Counted from the first letter of the stretch, positions 1-10,121 are shown. The stretch is 64,000 nt of DNA from Phreatobacter sp. (GCF_027532945.1 NZ_JAPZTZ010000012.1:1-64000); one strand, 5' to 3'. Program-made: numbers and translations. The notes: generated by a model from the letters alone, not told the origin.

Positions 1-66
1 GACGTTCCACCCGCGGCGGGATCAGACGCTACGCAACGTGAATAGCTACGCGTCTGCCCACGCCGC

Positions 67-1710
67 TCAACCCGCCCGACAGGGCCAAACCAACCGCCGG
101 GACGAACTCAAGGCTGGATAGAAACTGGGGGCAACGTCAACCGGGACGACCCTCATAGAGCTGATCGTCTTCAGCTTTCGCTGAGGTCCTCTGCTCTTGA
201 GCAGTTCCTCCTGAGATAGCTTGCCCCGGCCCTTGGTGATGTTGAAATACGGTATCCCCTCGTCGATCACGACATCCGCGGAGCGGAGCTGAGCGATCTC
301 TTCAAGTCTGGCGCCGGTGAACATGCCGATGAGGGGAATGAAGCGTGCTGCCCACTGCCCGGCGCTTGGCGGGAGCTCTTGCTGATTGGAAAAGATCGGC
401 ATCGCCAGGATCTTGCGCAAATCCTCATCCGTGTAGGCGGCGTAGGTCCGGTCGCTGGTCAGCCGCATCGTGGCATTGCGCGCTGGGTTAGAGGCGATGA
501 CGTCCTCAGTCTCAGCAACCGCGAGGACGGCGGAGATCGCCCGGATCGCCTTATTCACCGTGCCGCGGTTGAGACGCTCACATGTCTTCTGACGATCGGC
601 CCAAGCCACCATATCCTTGAGAGGTTGCTGTTGGACCTCCCGCGGCATGACGCTGGAAAGCCTCAGGCAAAGGTTCCGGAACTCGACGATGTGGCTCTTC
701 TGGATCTGATCAACCGGCAGGTCACCGTAAAGCGAGGTGAACCGCCTGATCCACGTACTGAACTCGCGGGTCGTGTTGGGGCTCGGGTCCTGTTTCAGGC
801 GCCAGTTTTCGAGTGCCTCGGTGAGCTTGGGGACGCGTGTAGCAGGCACGTTCAGAAGAGGCGCTGGTGCTGAAGGAGTTTGGATGGCGGCGCCTGCGTC
901 ACGTTCAAGCACCTTGCGCGTCGCGTCTGCACGCGCGCGGGCAAGAGCTAATGCCAGCCTGTCCCGGTCAGGATGGCCTTCCGGCATTTCCATCCCGTTG
1001 GCTGCCAGTCGACGCGTCACGGGACCTGGGACAGGACCGATCCGCCGGCGCGGAGCATCTCGGATTGTCAGCATCTGATCCTCGGAGGGCCCCTCCCCTA
1101 AATCTTCGAAGCCGGCGCCTTCTGGCGCGATCACTTCGTGGACTATGGGGTCACGAGCGAGCCCGCGCAGGTGTCTGCCCGTGAGATCGTCTTTCGCAAA
1201 CCGAAGGGCCATCTCGCGTGCGACAGCGGCCATCACGTCCATGTCGGGCTGTCCGTCACCGCCGCTTTTGAGGATCCCCGCTATGGCCTTCAAGAGAGGA
1301 TCCTGGGGGCTACCGGTGATGATCTCCTGATCGTGGGTTGCGAGAATGTCGCGGGCCTCTTGCTGCGCCATCACAGCGATCTCGGCATCGGACAGCCTGG
1401 GGACTCTCGTCAGAGCAACACTCGCCTTCTTCTGCGGCCTTGCAGCGCGCTCCGCTTCAAGCACGTAGCTCTCGACTTGGCTGTGGACGCTCGCCCATCG
1501 GCTCGAGGCAAAGGACAGATCGCTGGTGTCGAGCGCGATCTTGATGACGCGACCACCTCCAATGGATCTCTGGCCAAGATCCCAGGGCGTGGTGACGGTG
1601 CCCGCGACATAAGGAGCGATGTCGGGCTTAAGCTGGCGCGAATAGACGAAGCGGCCGGTGTCGGCCCGGCGAACGAGGAACGGAAGATTGAAGGGGCTTT
1701 TGCGACCCAT
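67..1710 (-). pseudogene. Tyrosine recombinase/phage-type integrase, C-terminally broken
   Basis: N-terminal and core-binding-like regions plus box I (FTGARLEEIAQL) and KTISSMRVVPV are present. The HxxR/Tyr catalytic region is not readable; the frame changes after VVPV and stops. Adjacent to the tRNA-Glu 3' end. Confidence 0.7.
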
Positions 1711-1830
1711 CCAGCGCCATCTCCTGGCGCCCGATTCCTACCGGTTTTCCTACCGGATTCATCCCAGCGCCCGATCAAGAGGCTAGCGCCAGTCGATGAT
1801 CGCTGCAATATCAATGACTTAGAAAAGTGA

Positions 1831-1906
1831 TGGCGCTCCCTACGGGATTCGAACCCGTGTACCCAACGTGAAAGGCTGGTGTCCTAGGCCTCTAGACGAA
1901 GGGAGC
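1831..1906 (-). tRNA. tRNA-Glu (anticodon TTC), CCA encoded
   Basis: Reverse complement gctcccttcgtctagaggcctaggacaccagcctttcacgttgggtacacgggttcgaatcccgtagggagcgcca folds as a cloverleaf: acceptor GCTCCCT/AGGGAGC, anticodon loop CTTTCAC, GGTTCGAATCC T-arm. Confidence 0.96.
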
Positions 1907-1973
1907 GAACTGATCTGCGGCGGGGCGGTTTATAGGGGCGTTCCCCGCCGCCATCAAGCGCCCTGCCGATAAA

Positions 1974-2960
1974 TCAGCTGGCCTTGATCTGGTTCTCCCG
2001 AACGACCTCGCCCCAGATCCTCATCTGGCTCTCGAAGAAGGCTTTCAACTCCGCAGGACCGGTGGTCATCAGCTTCACCTGCTGGGTCTCCGTCAGCTGT
2101 TTTTCGATCACCGGCTCGCGGAAAGCCGCGGTGAGGGCTGCACGGAATCGCTCGACCGTCGGGGCCGGCGTGCCGGCCGGCGCGAAGACGCCCCACCAGG
2201 CCTCGGCTTCGAATCCGGGAAAGCCGCTCTCGGCAACGGTCGGCAGGGCGCTGAGCGTCGTGGCGCGTTGGGCGCCGGTCTGCACCAGCGGCCTCAGGGT
2301 GCCGGCTTGCAGGTGAGTCGCCAGCAGCGCCACCGATCCGATGGACAGCGGCACGTGGCCGCCGATGGCGTCGTTGATGAGGGGGCCGCCGCCCCGATAG
2401 GGGATGTGGGCGAGGTTGGTGCCGGCGCGCTTGGCCAGCAGCGTCATGGCGAGATGGCCGAGGCTGCCATTGCCGATCGTGCCGTAAGGCACGCCCCCTG
2501 CCCGCTCCTTGCCGGCCTGGATGATGTCGGCGAGGCTGCGGAAGGGCTGCTGCGGATGGGTCGCGACCACCATCGGCGCGGTACCGATGAGCATGACCGG
2601 ATCCAGGTCCTTCTGCGAATCGAAGGGCATGGAGGGAAGCAGCGACGGGTTCACCGCGTGCGTGTCGAAGACGAAGAGCCAGGTGAGGCCGTCCGGCGCC
2701 GCCTTGGCGACGGCGTTGGCGCCGACGCTGCCGCCCGCGCCAGGCCTGTTCTCGATGATCACGGTCTGGCCGAGGCCACGCTCCAGCAGCGGCTGGGCGA
2801 GGCGCGCCAGCGCGTCGACCGAGCCGCCCGGCGGGAAGGGCACGACGATGCGCACGGTGCCCGTGGCGGTCTGGGCGCGCAGGAGGCCCGGCGCGGTGGG
2901 CGCCGCGAGAGCTGCGGCGGTGCCCGCGGCCAGGAGGCCGCGGCGGCTGATGGATGTCAT
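1974..2960 (-). CDS. Bug-family tripartite tricarboxylate transporter substrate-binding protein
   Basis: Tat/Sec-like N-terminus (SRRGLLAAG) and Bug motifs IVVPFPPGGSVDALARL, VIIENRPGAGGSVGA, HIPYRGGGP. Confidence 0.92.
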   Translation of the reverse strand: MTSISRRGLLAAGTAAALAAPTAPGLLRAQTATGTVRIVVPFPPGGSVDALARLAQPLLERGLGQTVIIENRPGAGGSVGANAVAKAAPDGLTWLFVFDTHAVNPSLLPSMPFDSQKDLDPVMLIGTAPMVVATHPQQPFRSLADIIQAGKERAGGVPYGTIGNGSLGHLAMTLLAKRAGTNLAHIPYRGGGPLINDAIGGHVPLSIGSVALLATHLQAGTLRPLVQTGAQRATTLSALPTVAESGFPGFEAEAWWGVFAPAGTPAPTVERFRAALTAAFREPVIEKQLTETQQVKLMTTGPAELKAFFESQMRIWGEVVRENQIKAS

Positions 2961-3025
2961 GGCGTTCTCCCGGTCGGCCGGCAGGAGCGTCGAGGCCCCT
3001 GCCCTTCGGGAAGTATAGAGCGCCT

Positions 3026-3460
3026 TCAGGGAATGCGAAGGACCCAGCCGGGCTGGATGAGGTCCGGATTGACGATCGGCGGATTGTTGGCCGCGACGAT
3101 CTTCGGATAGTCGGCGCCTTTGCCGTAATGCTGCTCGGCGATCTTCCAGAGCGTGTCGCCCTTCTTCACAGTGTACATCTTGGCCGCCGGTGTCTCGGCG
3201 GTGACGATCAGCTTGCTGGTGTCGACCTGCTGCACGCCCACCGTATTGCCGAGGGCGAGGATGATGCGCTCGGCCTCCTCCTGCGACTTCACCTCACCGG
3301 CGAGCTGGACCGTGTTGCCGCTCGAATCGATCTGCAGCTTGGCGGTGTCGAAGCCGTGGCTGGCCACCTCTTGCGTCAGCGCCGGAGCCGGCGCGGCCTG
3401 GGCCTCGCTGCCGCCCATCAGCTTCTTGCCGACGCCCTTTACGAAATCGAAGAATCCCAT
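3026..3460 (-). CDS. lysM: BON + LysM domain protein (Kbp/YgaU-like)
   Basis: MGFFDFVKGVGKKLM N-terminus, BON-like middle, C-terminal LysM MYTVKKGDTLWKIAEQHYGKG. Confidence 0.92.
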   Translation of the reverse strand: MGFFDFVKGVGKKLMGGSEAQAAPAPALTQEVASHGFDTAKLQIDSSGNTVQLAGEVKSQEEAERIILALGNTVGVQQVDTSKLIVTAETPAAKMYTVKKGDTLWKIAEQHYGKGADYPKIVAANNPPIVNPDLIQPGWVLRIP

Positions 3461-3710
3461 GGTCTGTTCCTCCTGCCACGCGGCGCTGTTCTCGCCGGAA
3501 ACTCCAGCCTAGACCCGTGACTTGCACATGACCAGTCGTCACCTGCCGCAGCGTCAGTTGCGCCAATCTCGTGCAGCGCAGCACGACAGGCTGTGGACAA
3601 CTCCCCCAACGTCACCTGATGACCGTTGCCGGCAACGCATCCTCACGTTGCAACGGCCTCCGTCGGTACCACCGATTCCTCGTCTCCTGTTGCGTCATGG
3701 GTTCGCCATC

Positions 3711-4079
3711 ATGGGTTTGGCGTCTGCGGATTTTGCCGCATCGGACGGTCATGCGCAGAGCGAAGGGCTCGTTGCCCTTGTGCTGTGGCGACTGCGCGAT
3801 CCGGCGTGGCGACCCTCGTTCCGCGACCTGATGGAGGACGCGCGAACCTGCATCGACCCGTCCATGGAACCGGCATCCGTTCTCGGCGCGCTGCGCGACG
3901 CGCTCGCCGTCGATGGCGGCCTCGCGGCGCGGGCAACGGCGCTGGCGGTGGAGGCGCGTGAGATCATGGCGCGCGACATGATGGCGGCGAAGCCGACCTC
4001 AGGCCGAAGCGCGATGCCGCCGCGCAGCGGCCGCCGGTCCACCTGGCACGGCTTCGCGCCCTTGTTCTTGGGAACCTGA
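3711..4079 (+). CDS. Hypothetical protein
   Basis: In-frame ATG inside ORF 3522..4079, encoding MGLASADFAASDGHAQSEGLVALVLWRLRDPAWRP...; fits the gap between lysM and recJ. Confidence 0.5.
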   Translation: MGLASADFAASDGHAQSEGLVALVLWRLRDPAWRPSFRDLMEDARTCIDPSMEPASVLGALRDALAVDGGLAARATALAVEAREIMARDMMAAKPTSGRSAMPPRSGRRSTWHGFAPLFLGT

Positions 4080-4081
4080 CC

Positions 4082-5881
4082 TCAGGCGTTCGGCGGCACC
4101 GCCGCATCGAGAATGCGGAACTGCACCCGTTCCTGGCCTTGCCAGCGGTTGATCGAGGCCGTCCCGGCAAGGTGCAAAGGCTTGCCGCGATGGGCGGCGA
4201 GCATGGCGCCGAGCGGCTGGCCGGCCGCGCGGAAAGCGATGGCCTCCACCTGCCGGCCGTCGCCGCTGCGCAGCCGCGCCCGGATATGGGCACCCGTCAG
4301 CTCATCGACATGGGCGATGACATGGGCCGGCAGCGCCAGCACCGGCTCGGGATTGCCGCTGCCGAAGGGTCCGGCGCGGTCGATGGTCGCCACGAGTTCA
4401 TGGGTCAGGGCGCCGGCCGTGGTCGCTGCATCGACCAGCAGCGCCTCGTCGCGCCGCGCCTTCTCGACCGCGTTGCCCAGCGTATCCTCGAGATAGGCCC
4501 GGAATTCGGCGAGCTGCCCGCGCTCCACGGTGATGCCGGCGGCCATGGCATGGCCACCGCCCTTGGCGAGGATGCCGGCGGCCACCGCCTTGCGCACGGC
4601 GGCGCCAAGATCGACGCCGGATATGGAACGCCCCGAGCCTGTTCCCGTATCGCCGGTGAAGGCGACGGCGAAGGCCGGGCGCTTGAAGCGCTCCTTCAGC
4701 CGCGAGGCGACAAGGCCGACGACGCCGGCATGCCAGCCATTGCCGGCCGTGAGGATCACGGCGGCGCCCTCCTCCTCCGGCCCGAGCGAGGCAAGGGCCT
4801 CGGCCTCGGCTTCGGCGACGGTGCCCATCTCCACCACCTGCCGCTCGCGGTTGAGGCGGTCGAGGTCGGCGGCGATGCGGCCGGCCTCGATCGTGTCCTC
4901 GGTGATGAGGAGGCGCAGGCCGAGCGCCGCATCGCCGATGCGCCCGCCGGCGTTGATCCGCGGCCCGAGCAGGAAGCCGAGGTGATAGGGCGCGGGCGGG
5001 CCATCGAGCCGGGCGACATCCATGAGGGCGCGCAGGCCCGGATTCTCCCGCTTGCGCATCACCACGAGGCCGCGCGCCACGAAGGCGCGATTGAGGCCGA
5101 TGAGCGGCACCACGTCGGCGACGGTCCCGAGAGCAACCAGATCGACATAGCCCATCAGGTCGGGCGCGGGACGCGCCGTCGTCCAGAATCCCTTGCCGCG
5201 CAGGTGGCGGTTGAGCGCCACGACCAGCATGAAGGTGACGCCGGCAGCGCAGAGATGACCGAGACCAGAGAGGTCGTCGAGACGGTTGGGGTTCACCACC
5301 GCTTCCACCGACGGCAGCAGCTCGTCGGCCTGGTGGTGGTCGCAAACGACCACGTCGAGCCCAAGGCCTGCCGCCTCGCCAAGCACCTGGTGGCTCGTGG
5401 TGCCGCAGTCGAGGGTCACGAGCAATGTCGCACCGCGCCCGGCGAGCGATTTCAGCGCTTCGGTGTTGGGGCCATAGCCCTCGAAGATGCGGTCGGGAAT
5501 GTGGACGAAGGGGTCGAGGCCGGCGGCGCGCAGAAACAGCGTCAGCACCGCGGAGGAGGTTGCGCCATCGACGTCGTAATCGCCGAAGATCGCCACCTGC
5601 TCGCCATCGATGACCGCCTTGGCGAGGCGCTCCACCGCCCGGTCCATGTCGGTGAGGACGGACGGGTCAGGCATGGCGTCGCGGATGGTCGGCTCAAGAA
5701 AGGCGTCGACCGTCTCGGGCGCGATGCCGCGGCCCGCAAGGATGCGCGAGAGGATGTCGGGCAGGCCGTGCTGCTGGGTGATGGCGAGGGCCTGCGCCCG
5801 CGCCATGTCGTCGAGACGGTCGCGCCAGGCGCGGCCGAGGGCCGACCGTTCGATGCCGAGGAACAGCCGGCGCCTCTCCAT
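4082..5881 (-). CDS. recJ: Single-stranded-DNA-specific exonuclease RecJ
   Basis: DHH motifs (FGDYDVDGATSSAVL, VCDHHQ) and GGGHAMAAG DHHA1 motif. Start placed at the internal Met 5881 to avoid overlap with glpX. Confidence 0.95.
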   Translation of the reverse strand: MERRRLFLGIERSALGRAWRDRLDDMARAQALAITQQHGLPDILSRILAGRGIAPETVDAFLEPTIRDAMPDPSVLTDMDRAVERLAKAVIDGEQVAIFGDYDVDGATSSAVLTLFLRAAGLDPFVHIPDRIFEGYGPNTEALKSLAGRGATLLVTLDCGTTSHQVLGEAAGLGLDVVVCDHHQADELLPSVEAVVNPNRLDDLSGLGHLCAAGVTFMLVVALNRHLRGKGFWTTARPAPDLMGYVDLVALGTVADVVPLIGLNRAFVARGLVVMRKRENPGLRALMDVARLDGPPAPYHLGFLLGPRINAGGRIGDAALGLRLLITEDTIEAGRIAADLDRLNRERQVVEMGTVAEAEAEALASLGPEEEGAAVILTAGNGWHAGVVGLVASRLKERFKRPAFAVAFTGDTGTGSGRSISGVDLGAAVRKAVAAGILAKGGGHAMAAGITVERGQLAEFRAYLEDTLGNAVEKARRDEALLVDAATTAGALTHELVATIDRAGPFGSGNPEPVLALPAHVIAHVDELTGAHIRARLRSGDGRQVEAIAFRAAGQPLGAMLAAHRGKPLHLAGTASINRWQGQERVQFRILDAAVPPNA

Positions 5882-5885
5882 GGCG

Positions 5886-6887
5886 TCAGTCGAGGTGGAA
5901 TTTCTCGAGCTGCCGGTGTTCGCCAAAGATGCGGCGCACGGTGCCGGTGGTCGAGCGATAGACGATGGTCTCGGTGGTGATCATGTCAGGGGCGAAGAAC
6001 ACGCCCTTCAGCAGCGCACCGTCGGTGACGCCGGTGGCCGCGACGATGACGTCGCCGGAGGCCATCTCCTCCATGGCGTACTTCTTGTTGGGATCCTTCA
6101 CGCCCATCTTGCGGGCGCGCTCCACCTTGGCCTCGGTGTCGAGGATCAGCCGGCCCTGCATCTGGCCGCCGACGCAGCGCAGCGCCGCCGCGGCGAGCAC
6201 GCCCTCGGGGGCGCCGCCAATGCCGAGATAGATGTCGATGCCGGTCTCAGCCACGCTCGCCGTGTGGATGACGCCGGCAACGTCGCCATCGGTGATGAGG
6301 CGGATGGCGGCCCCCGTCGAGCGCACGGCCTCGATCAGCTTGGCGTGGCGCGGCCGGTCCATGATCAGCGCGGTGATCTCATTGGGCTTCACGCCCTTGG
6401 CCCTGGCGATGGCGTGGATGTTGTCCACCGGCGAGGCGTCGAGATCGACGACGCCCTTCGGATAGCCCGGGCCGACGGCGATCTTGTCCATATAGACGTC
6501 GGGAGCATTGAGCAGCGAGCCGTGCTCGGCCATGGCGATGACGGCGATCGAGCCGGGCATGTCCTTGGCGCAAAGGGTCGTGCCCTCCAGCGGGTCGAGG
6601 GCGATGTCGACCTTCGGGCCCTTCTTGGTGCCGACTTCCTCGCCGATATAGAGCATCGGCGCCTCGTCGCGCTCGCCCTCGCCGATCACCACCGTGCCGT
6701 CGATGGGCAGCTTGTTCAGCTCGCGGCGCATGGCATCGACGGCGGCCTGGTCGGCGGCCTTCTCGTTGCCCCGGCCGCGCAGCCGCGCCGAGGCGACCGC
6801 GGCGCGCTCGGTGACGCGGACGAGCTCCATCGAGAGAACACGCTCGATGATGAGGTTCTTCGGAATGGAAAGCCCTTGCTCGGCCAT
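5886..6887 (-). CDS. glpX: Class II fructose-1,6-bisphosphatase
   Basis: GlpX signatures: VVIGEGERDEAPMLYIGEEVG, DIALDPLEGTTLCA, GIGGAPEGVLAAAALRCVGGQMQ. Confidence 0.95.
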   Translation of the reverse strand: MAEQGLSIPKNLIIERVLSMELVRVTERAAVASARLRGRGNEKAADQAAVDAMRRELNKLPIDGTVVIGEGERDEAPMLYIGEEVGTKKGPKVDIALDPLEGTTLCAKDMPGSIAVIAMAEHGSLLNAPDVYMDKIAVGPGYPKGVVDLDASPVDNIHAIARAKGVKPNEITALIMDRPRHAKLIEAVRSTGAAIRLITDGDVAGVIHTASVAETGIDIYLGIGGAPEGVLAAAALRCVGGQMQGRLILDTEAKVERARKMGVKDPNKKYAMEEMASGDVIVAATGVTDGALLKGVFFAPDMITTETIVYRSTTGTVRRIFGEHRQLEKFHLD

Positions 6888-6935
6888 GTGACGTCCCCGT
6901 GAGAGATCTTTTCTATTGACGACGAAGCGCGATGT

Positions 6936-8252
6936 TCAATCGCGCTCGATGCGGATGACCTGCGGCGCGCCGATCAGGATACCATCGGAATCCATGGCTT
7001 TCAGAGCCCGGCGAACGGCTGCCTCGGTCGTCGCGTAGGTGATAAGGACGACGGGCGCGGGCGCCGCCGCTGCCGGATCGGTGCCGCCGCGCACCGGTCC
7101 GGACCGGCGCTGCACGATCGATTCCAGCGAGATGTTGTTCTGCGCCATGCGCGAGGCGATCCGCGCGGCGGTGCCGGGCCGATCCACGACCTCGAGGCGG
7201 ATGTAATAGCCGCCCTCATGGCGGGTCATGGGCGCGCGGCTGGGCTTGGTCAGGGCCGCGACGGGGCGGATGAACGGAGCGGTGCGATGGCCGCGGGCGA
7301 CGTCGACAATGTCGGCGATGACCGCCGAGGCGGTGGCGTCGCCACCGGCGCCGGGACCGACAAGGGTGAGATCCACGGCGTCGGCGTCGATCGCGACGGC
7401 GTTGAGCACGCCGTTCACCTGGGCGATGGCCGCATCCTTCGGCACGAAGGTCGGGTGGACGCGCTGCTCGACACCATCGGCGGTGCGCTGGGCAACGCCG
7501 AGGAGCTTCACCCGGTAACCGAGTTCCTCGGCCATGCGCAGGTCCACCGGCTTGATCGAGCGGATGCCCTCGATGGAAATGCCCTTGGTGTCGACGAGCG
7601 TGCCGAAGGCGAGGCTGGTGAGCAGCGAGAGCTTGTGGGCGGTGTCGAAGCCGTCGACGTCGAAGGTCGGATCAGCCTCCGCATAGCCGAGCTTCTGTGC
7701 GTCCTTCAGGCAATCCTCGAAGGCGATCCCCTCCTCCGCCATGCGGGTGAGGATGTAGTTGCAGGTGCCGTTGAGGATGCCGTAGACGCGCTCGATCGTG
7801 TTGCCGAGCAGGCTCTCGCGCAGCGTCTTGATGACCGGGATGCCACCGGCGACAGCCGCTTCGAAATTGAGCGCCACGCCCTTGGCCTCGGCCTTTCTGG
7901 CCAGAGCCGGGCCATGGGCGGCGAGCAGCGCCTTGTTGGCGGTGACCACCGCCTTGCCCTTGGACAGCGCCATCTCGACGGCGTCCTTGGCGGGACCTTC
8001 GGCCCCGCCCATCAGTTCGACGAAGACGTCGATGTCCGGATCGGCCGCGAGCGTCACGGCATCCGAGACCCAGCGCACGCCGGACAGGTCAATGCCGCGG
8101 TCCTTCTTGCGGGAACGGGCCGTGACGGCGGTGACGCGGATCGGGCGGCCGGCGGCCTCCGCCAGCCGGTTGTCGCGCTTGGCGATGAGCCGGACCACCG
8201 AGGCCCCGACCGTGCCGAGGCCGGCGATCCCGACTTTCAAGACGTCCTGCAT
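6936..8252 (-). CDS. hom: Homoserine dehydrogenase (with ACT domain)
   Basis: GLGTVGASVV Rossmann motif, TANKALLAAHG, GILNGTCNYILTRM, C-terminal ACT-like region. Confidence 0.96.
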   Translation of the reverse strand: MQDVLKVGIAGLGTVGASVVRLIAKRDNRLAEAAGRPIRVTAVTARSRKKDRGIDLSGVRWVSDAVTLAADPDIDVFVELMGGAEGPAKDAVEMALSKGKAVVTANKALLAAHGPALARKAEAKGVALNFEAAVAGGIPVIKTLRESLLGNTIERVYGILNGTCNYILTRMAEEGIAFEDCLKDAQKLGYAEADPTFDVDGFDTAHKLSLLTSLAFGTLVDTKGISIEGIRSIKPVDLRMAEELGYRVKLLGVAQRTADGVEQRVHPTFVPKDAAIAQVNGVLNAVAIDADAVDLTLVGPGAGGDATASAVIADIVDVARGHRTAPFIRPVAALTKPSRAPMTRHEGGYYIRLEVVDRPGTAARIASRMAQNNISLESIVQRRSGPVRGGTDPAAAAPAPVVLITYATTEAAVRRALKAMDSDGILIGAPQVIRIERD

Positions 8253-8368
8253 GGGTGATCGATCCGCAATGCCGCGACGAGAGCGCCGCGCCGGGCTTGT
8301 GCCCGATTTGACCGGTCAAGGCAAGGAATGGCGGCTATCGGCGAGGCTGCGTCAGGATCCCTGTTTCA

Positions 8369-9157
8369 TCAGCCGATGGGCCAGCCGATGCTGCGCGCGA
8401 CCACATAGAGGCCGACGGCCACGATGACGGCCGCCAGCACAGTTCCAAGGACTCCCTTGCGTCCGGCGAGCAAACGCCCGAGCGCGCCGCCACCGATACC
8501 GCCGAGGACACCCCCGATGATGAAGATGGCCGCGATCCGCCAATCGATGAGACCGGAGATCGCATAGCTCGTCGCCGTGGCGGCACCAAAGGCGGTCACG
8601 GCGATGAGCGAGGTGCCGATGGCAAAGGGCAGCGACATGCCTGTCGCCACCATCAGGGCCGGCACAATGAGGAAGCCTCCACCGATCCCGAAGAAACCGC
8701 TGAGCAAGCCGACACCGAGGCCGCCCGCAATCAGCCAGGGAAGAAGGTAGCGCGCCGAGGCGCCGGTCAGCCGCACCTCCGGATCGCCCTCGGCCTTGCG
8801 CTTCAGGAACATGGCGATGCCGACCACGATCATCAGCGCGCCAAACAGCGCCAGAAGGTGGGCGCCATCGATCGCTTTGGCCACCATCGAGCCCGCGAAC
8901 GCGCCGACGACGCCGGCTGCGGCGAAGGTGAGGCCGCAGCGCCATTTCACCGTGCCGGCGCGCCAGTGGCCGATGAGATTGGCAAAAGCGCTCGCCGCGA
9001 CGGCGAGCGCGCTGGTGCCGATGGCGACATGGGTCGACGAGACACCGACGCCATAGACGAGGAGAGGCACGGCCAGCACCGATCCGCCCCCGCCCACAAG
9101 ACCGAGGATCGCGCCGACCAGCGCGCCCGAGAGGCCAGAGAGGATGTCGGTGAACAT
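8369..9157 (-). CDS. TauE/SafE-family sulfite exporter-like permease
   Basis: Polytopic; GAILGLVGGGGSVLAVPLLVY and SGFFGIGGGFLIVPAL motifs. Confidence 0.93.
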   Translation of the reverse strand: MFTDILSGLSGALVGAILGLVGGGGSVLAVPLLVYGVGVSSTHVAIGTSALAVAASAFANLIGHWRAGTVKWRCGLTFAAAGVVGAFAGSMVAKAIDGAHLLALFGALMIVVGIAMFLKRKAEGDPEVRLTGASARYLLPWLIAGGLGVGLLSGFFGIGGGFLIVPALMVATGMSLPFAIGTSLIAVTAFGAATATSYAISGLIDWRIAAIFIIGGVLGGIGGGALGRLLAGRKGVLGTVLAAVIVAVGLYVVARSIGWPIG

Positions 9158-9185
9158 GTCGGACCCTTCCTGGGGCGTGAGAGGC

Positions 9186-9725
9186 TCAGGCGTTCGCGGA
9201 GGTCAGGGCTGCACGGTTCCACGGAGCGAGCGAGAGAATGCGGGCCATGGCACAGGTCCCCGTCACGCCGGCGAAGGCGAGGCCCGCGCCGACGAAACCA
9301 GGAACAGCCAGAAAGCCGGGATGAACGAAGACACCGAGCGCCGTGCCCACCGCGACGAGCGAGCCCGCCACGATCTGCACCTGCCGCATGATCTCGATCG
9401 GCTGACGCGCATCCTTGACGGTCGGAAGGCCGGCGTCGCGCCAGGCCTCGATGCCGCCTTCGAGCACATGGACCTTGGCGCCCGGCACCGCGGCAGCGAG
9501 GCGCTGCGCATTGGCAGTCGTCCTGTTGCCGCTCCGGCAGTGGAAGATGACCACGCCGGCAGCCTTCGGCGGGTGGCGCTCGATGGCGGACAGCGCATGG
9601 TGGCTGGCGAGCGGGATATGCTCGCGACGCCATTCATCCTTTTCGCGGATATCGACGGGGATCGCGCCGTGGGACAGCATGGCGAAGGCTTCGGCCGGGG
9701 CAATGTGCTTGATGGTCATGGGCAT
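9186..9725 (-). CDS. Rhodanese-domain protein with C-terminal DUF2892-like membrane segment
   Basis: Rhodanese CRSGNRT active-site loop, DIREKDEW, VLEGGIEAWRDAGLP; hydrophobic C-terminal half. Confidence 0.92.
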   Translation of the reverse strand: MPMTIKHIAPAEAFAMLSHGAIPVDIREKDEWRREHIPLASHHALSAIERHPPKAAGVVIFHCRSGNRTTANAQRLAAAVPGAKVHVLEGGIEAWRDAGLPTVKDARQPIEIMRQVQIVAGSLVAVGTALGVFVHPGFLAVPGFVGAGLAFAGVTGTCAMARILSLAPWNRAALTSANA

Positions 9726-9742
9726 GGTCCTTTGGGTCTGGG

Positions 9743-10066
9743 TCAGGCCTTGCGGCAATAGAGGCGGTAAAGTTCGGCCATGAGCTCGCGGATGCGCGGA
9801 TCGGCGATGCGATACCAGAGCGTCTGGCTTTCGCGGCGAAAGGCGAGGATGCCTTCGTCGCGCATCTTCGCGAGATGCTGGGACAGCGCGGACTGGCTGA
9901 TGCCGATCCGGCTGACGAGCGTCCCGACAGTCGTTTCGTCCTGCTCCATCAGCACGCAGAGGATCTGGAGACGCCGCTCATTGGCGAGGGCGCGCAGAAC
10001 ATCTGCGACCTCCAGCGCGTTGGCTTCGAAGGCAGCGGGATCAACCGCATCGAGAGTTTGGCTCAT
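9743..10066 (-). CDS. ArsR/SmtB-family regulator, BigR/SqrR-like
   Basis: wHTH (SQSALSQHLAKMRDEGIL), two Cys (C37, C104), divergent from an MBL-fold hydrolase and co-directional with rhodanese and TauE. Confidence 0.9.
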   Translation of the reverse strand: MSQTLDAVDPAAFEANALEVADVLRALANERRLQILCVLMEQDETTVGTLVSRIGISQSALSQHLAKMRDEGILAFRRESQTLWYRIADPRIRELMAELYRLYCRKA

Positions 10067-10074
10067 GGACGATC

Positions 10075-10121
10075 TCTAATTTAGATATTGCTTATTTAGA
10101 GAAGGCGAATATATTTGTCAA
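10075..10121. promoter_or_regulatory. Candidate divergent promoter/operator for the BigR-like regulator and the MBL hydrolase
   Basis: AT-rich. TCTAATTTAGA palindrome (10075-10085), TTTAGA direct repeats (10080, 10095), AATATATT. Minus-strand TTGACA (10121-10116)-N17-TAAATA (10098-10093). Confidence 0.55.

Noticed and set aside
1974-2960. Orphan Bug-type substrate-binding protein as part of the tRNA-associated island
   Set aside because: It lies on the tRNA 5' side, outside the expected insertion side, and Bug proteins without TctAB neighbours are common.
3592-3600. TGTGGACAA, one mismatch from a DnaA box, near GTTGC palindromes
   Set aside because: Single near-match; no AT-rich unwinding region, dnaA, dnaN or parAB nearby, so no replication-origin claim.
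4139-5980. 613-aa plus-strand ORF opposite recJ
   Set aside because: Antisense of recJ; no recognisable motifs.
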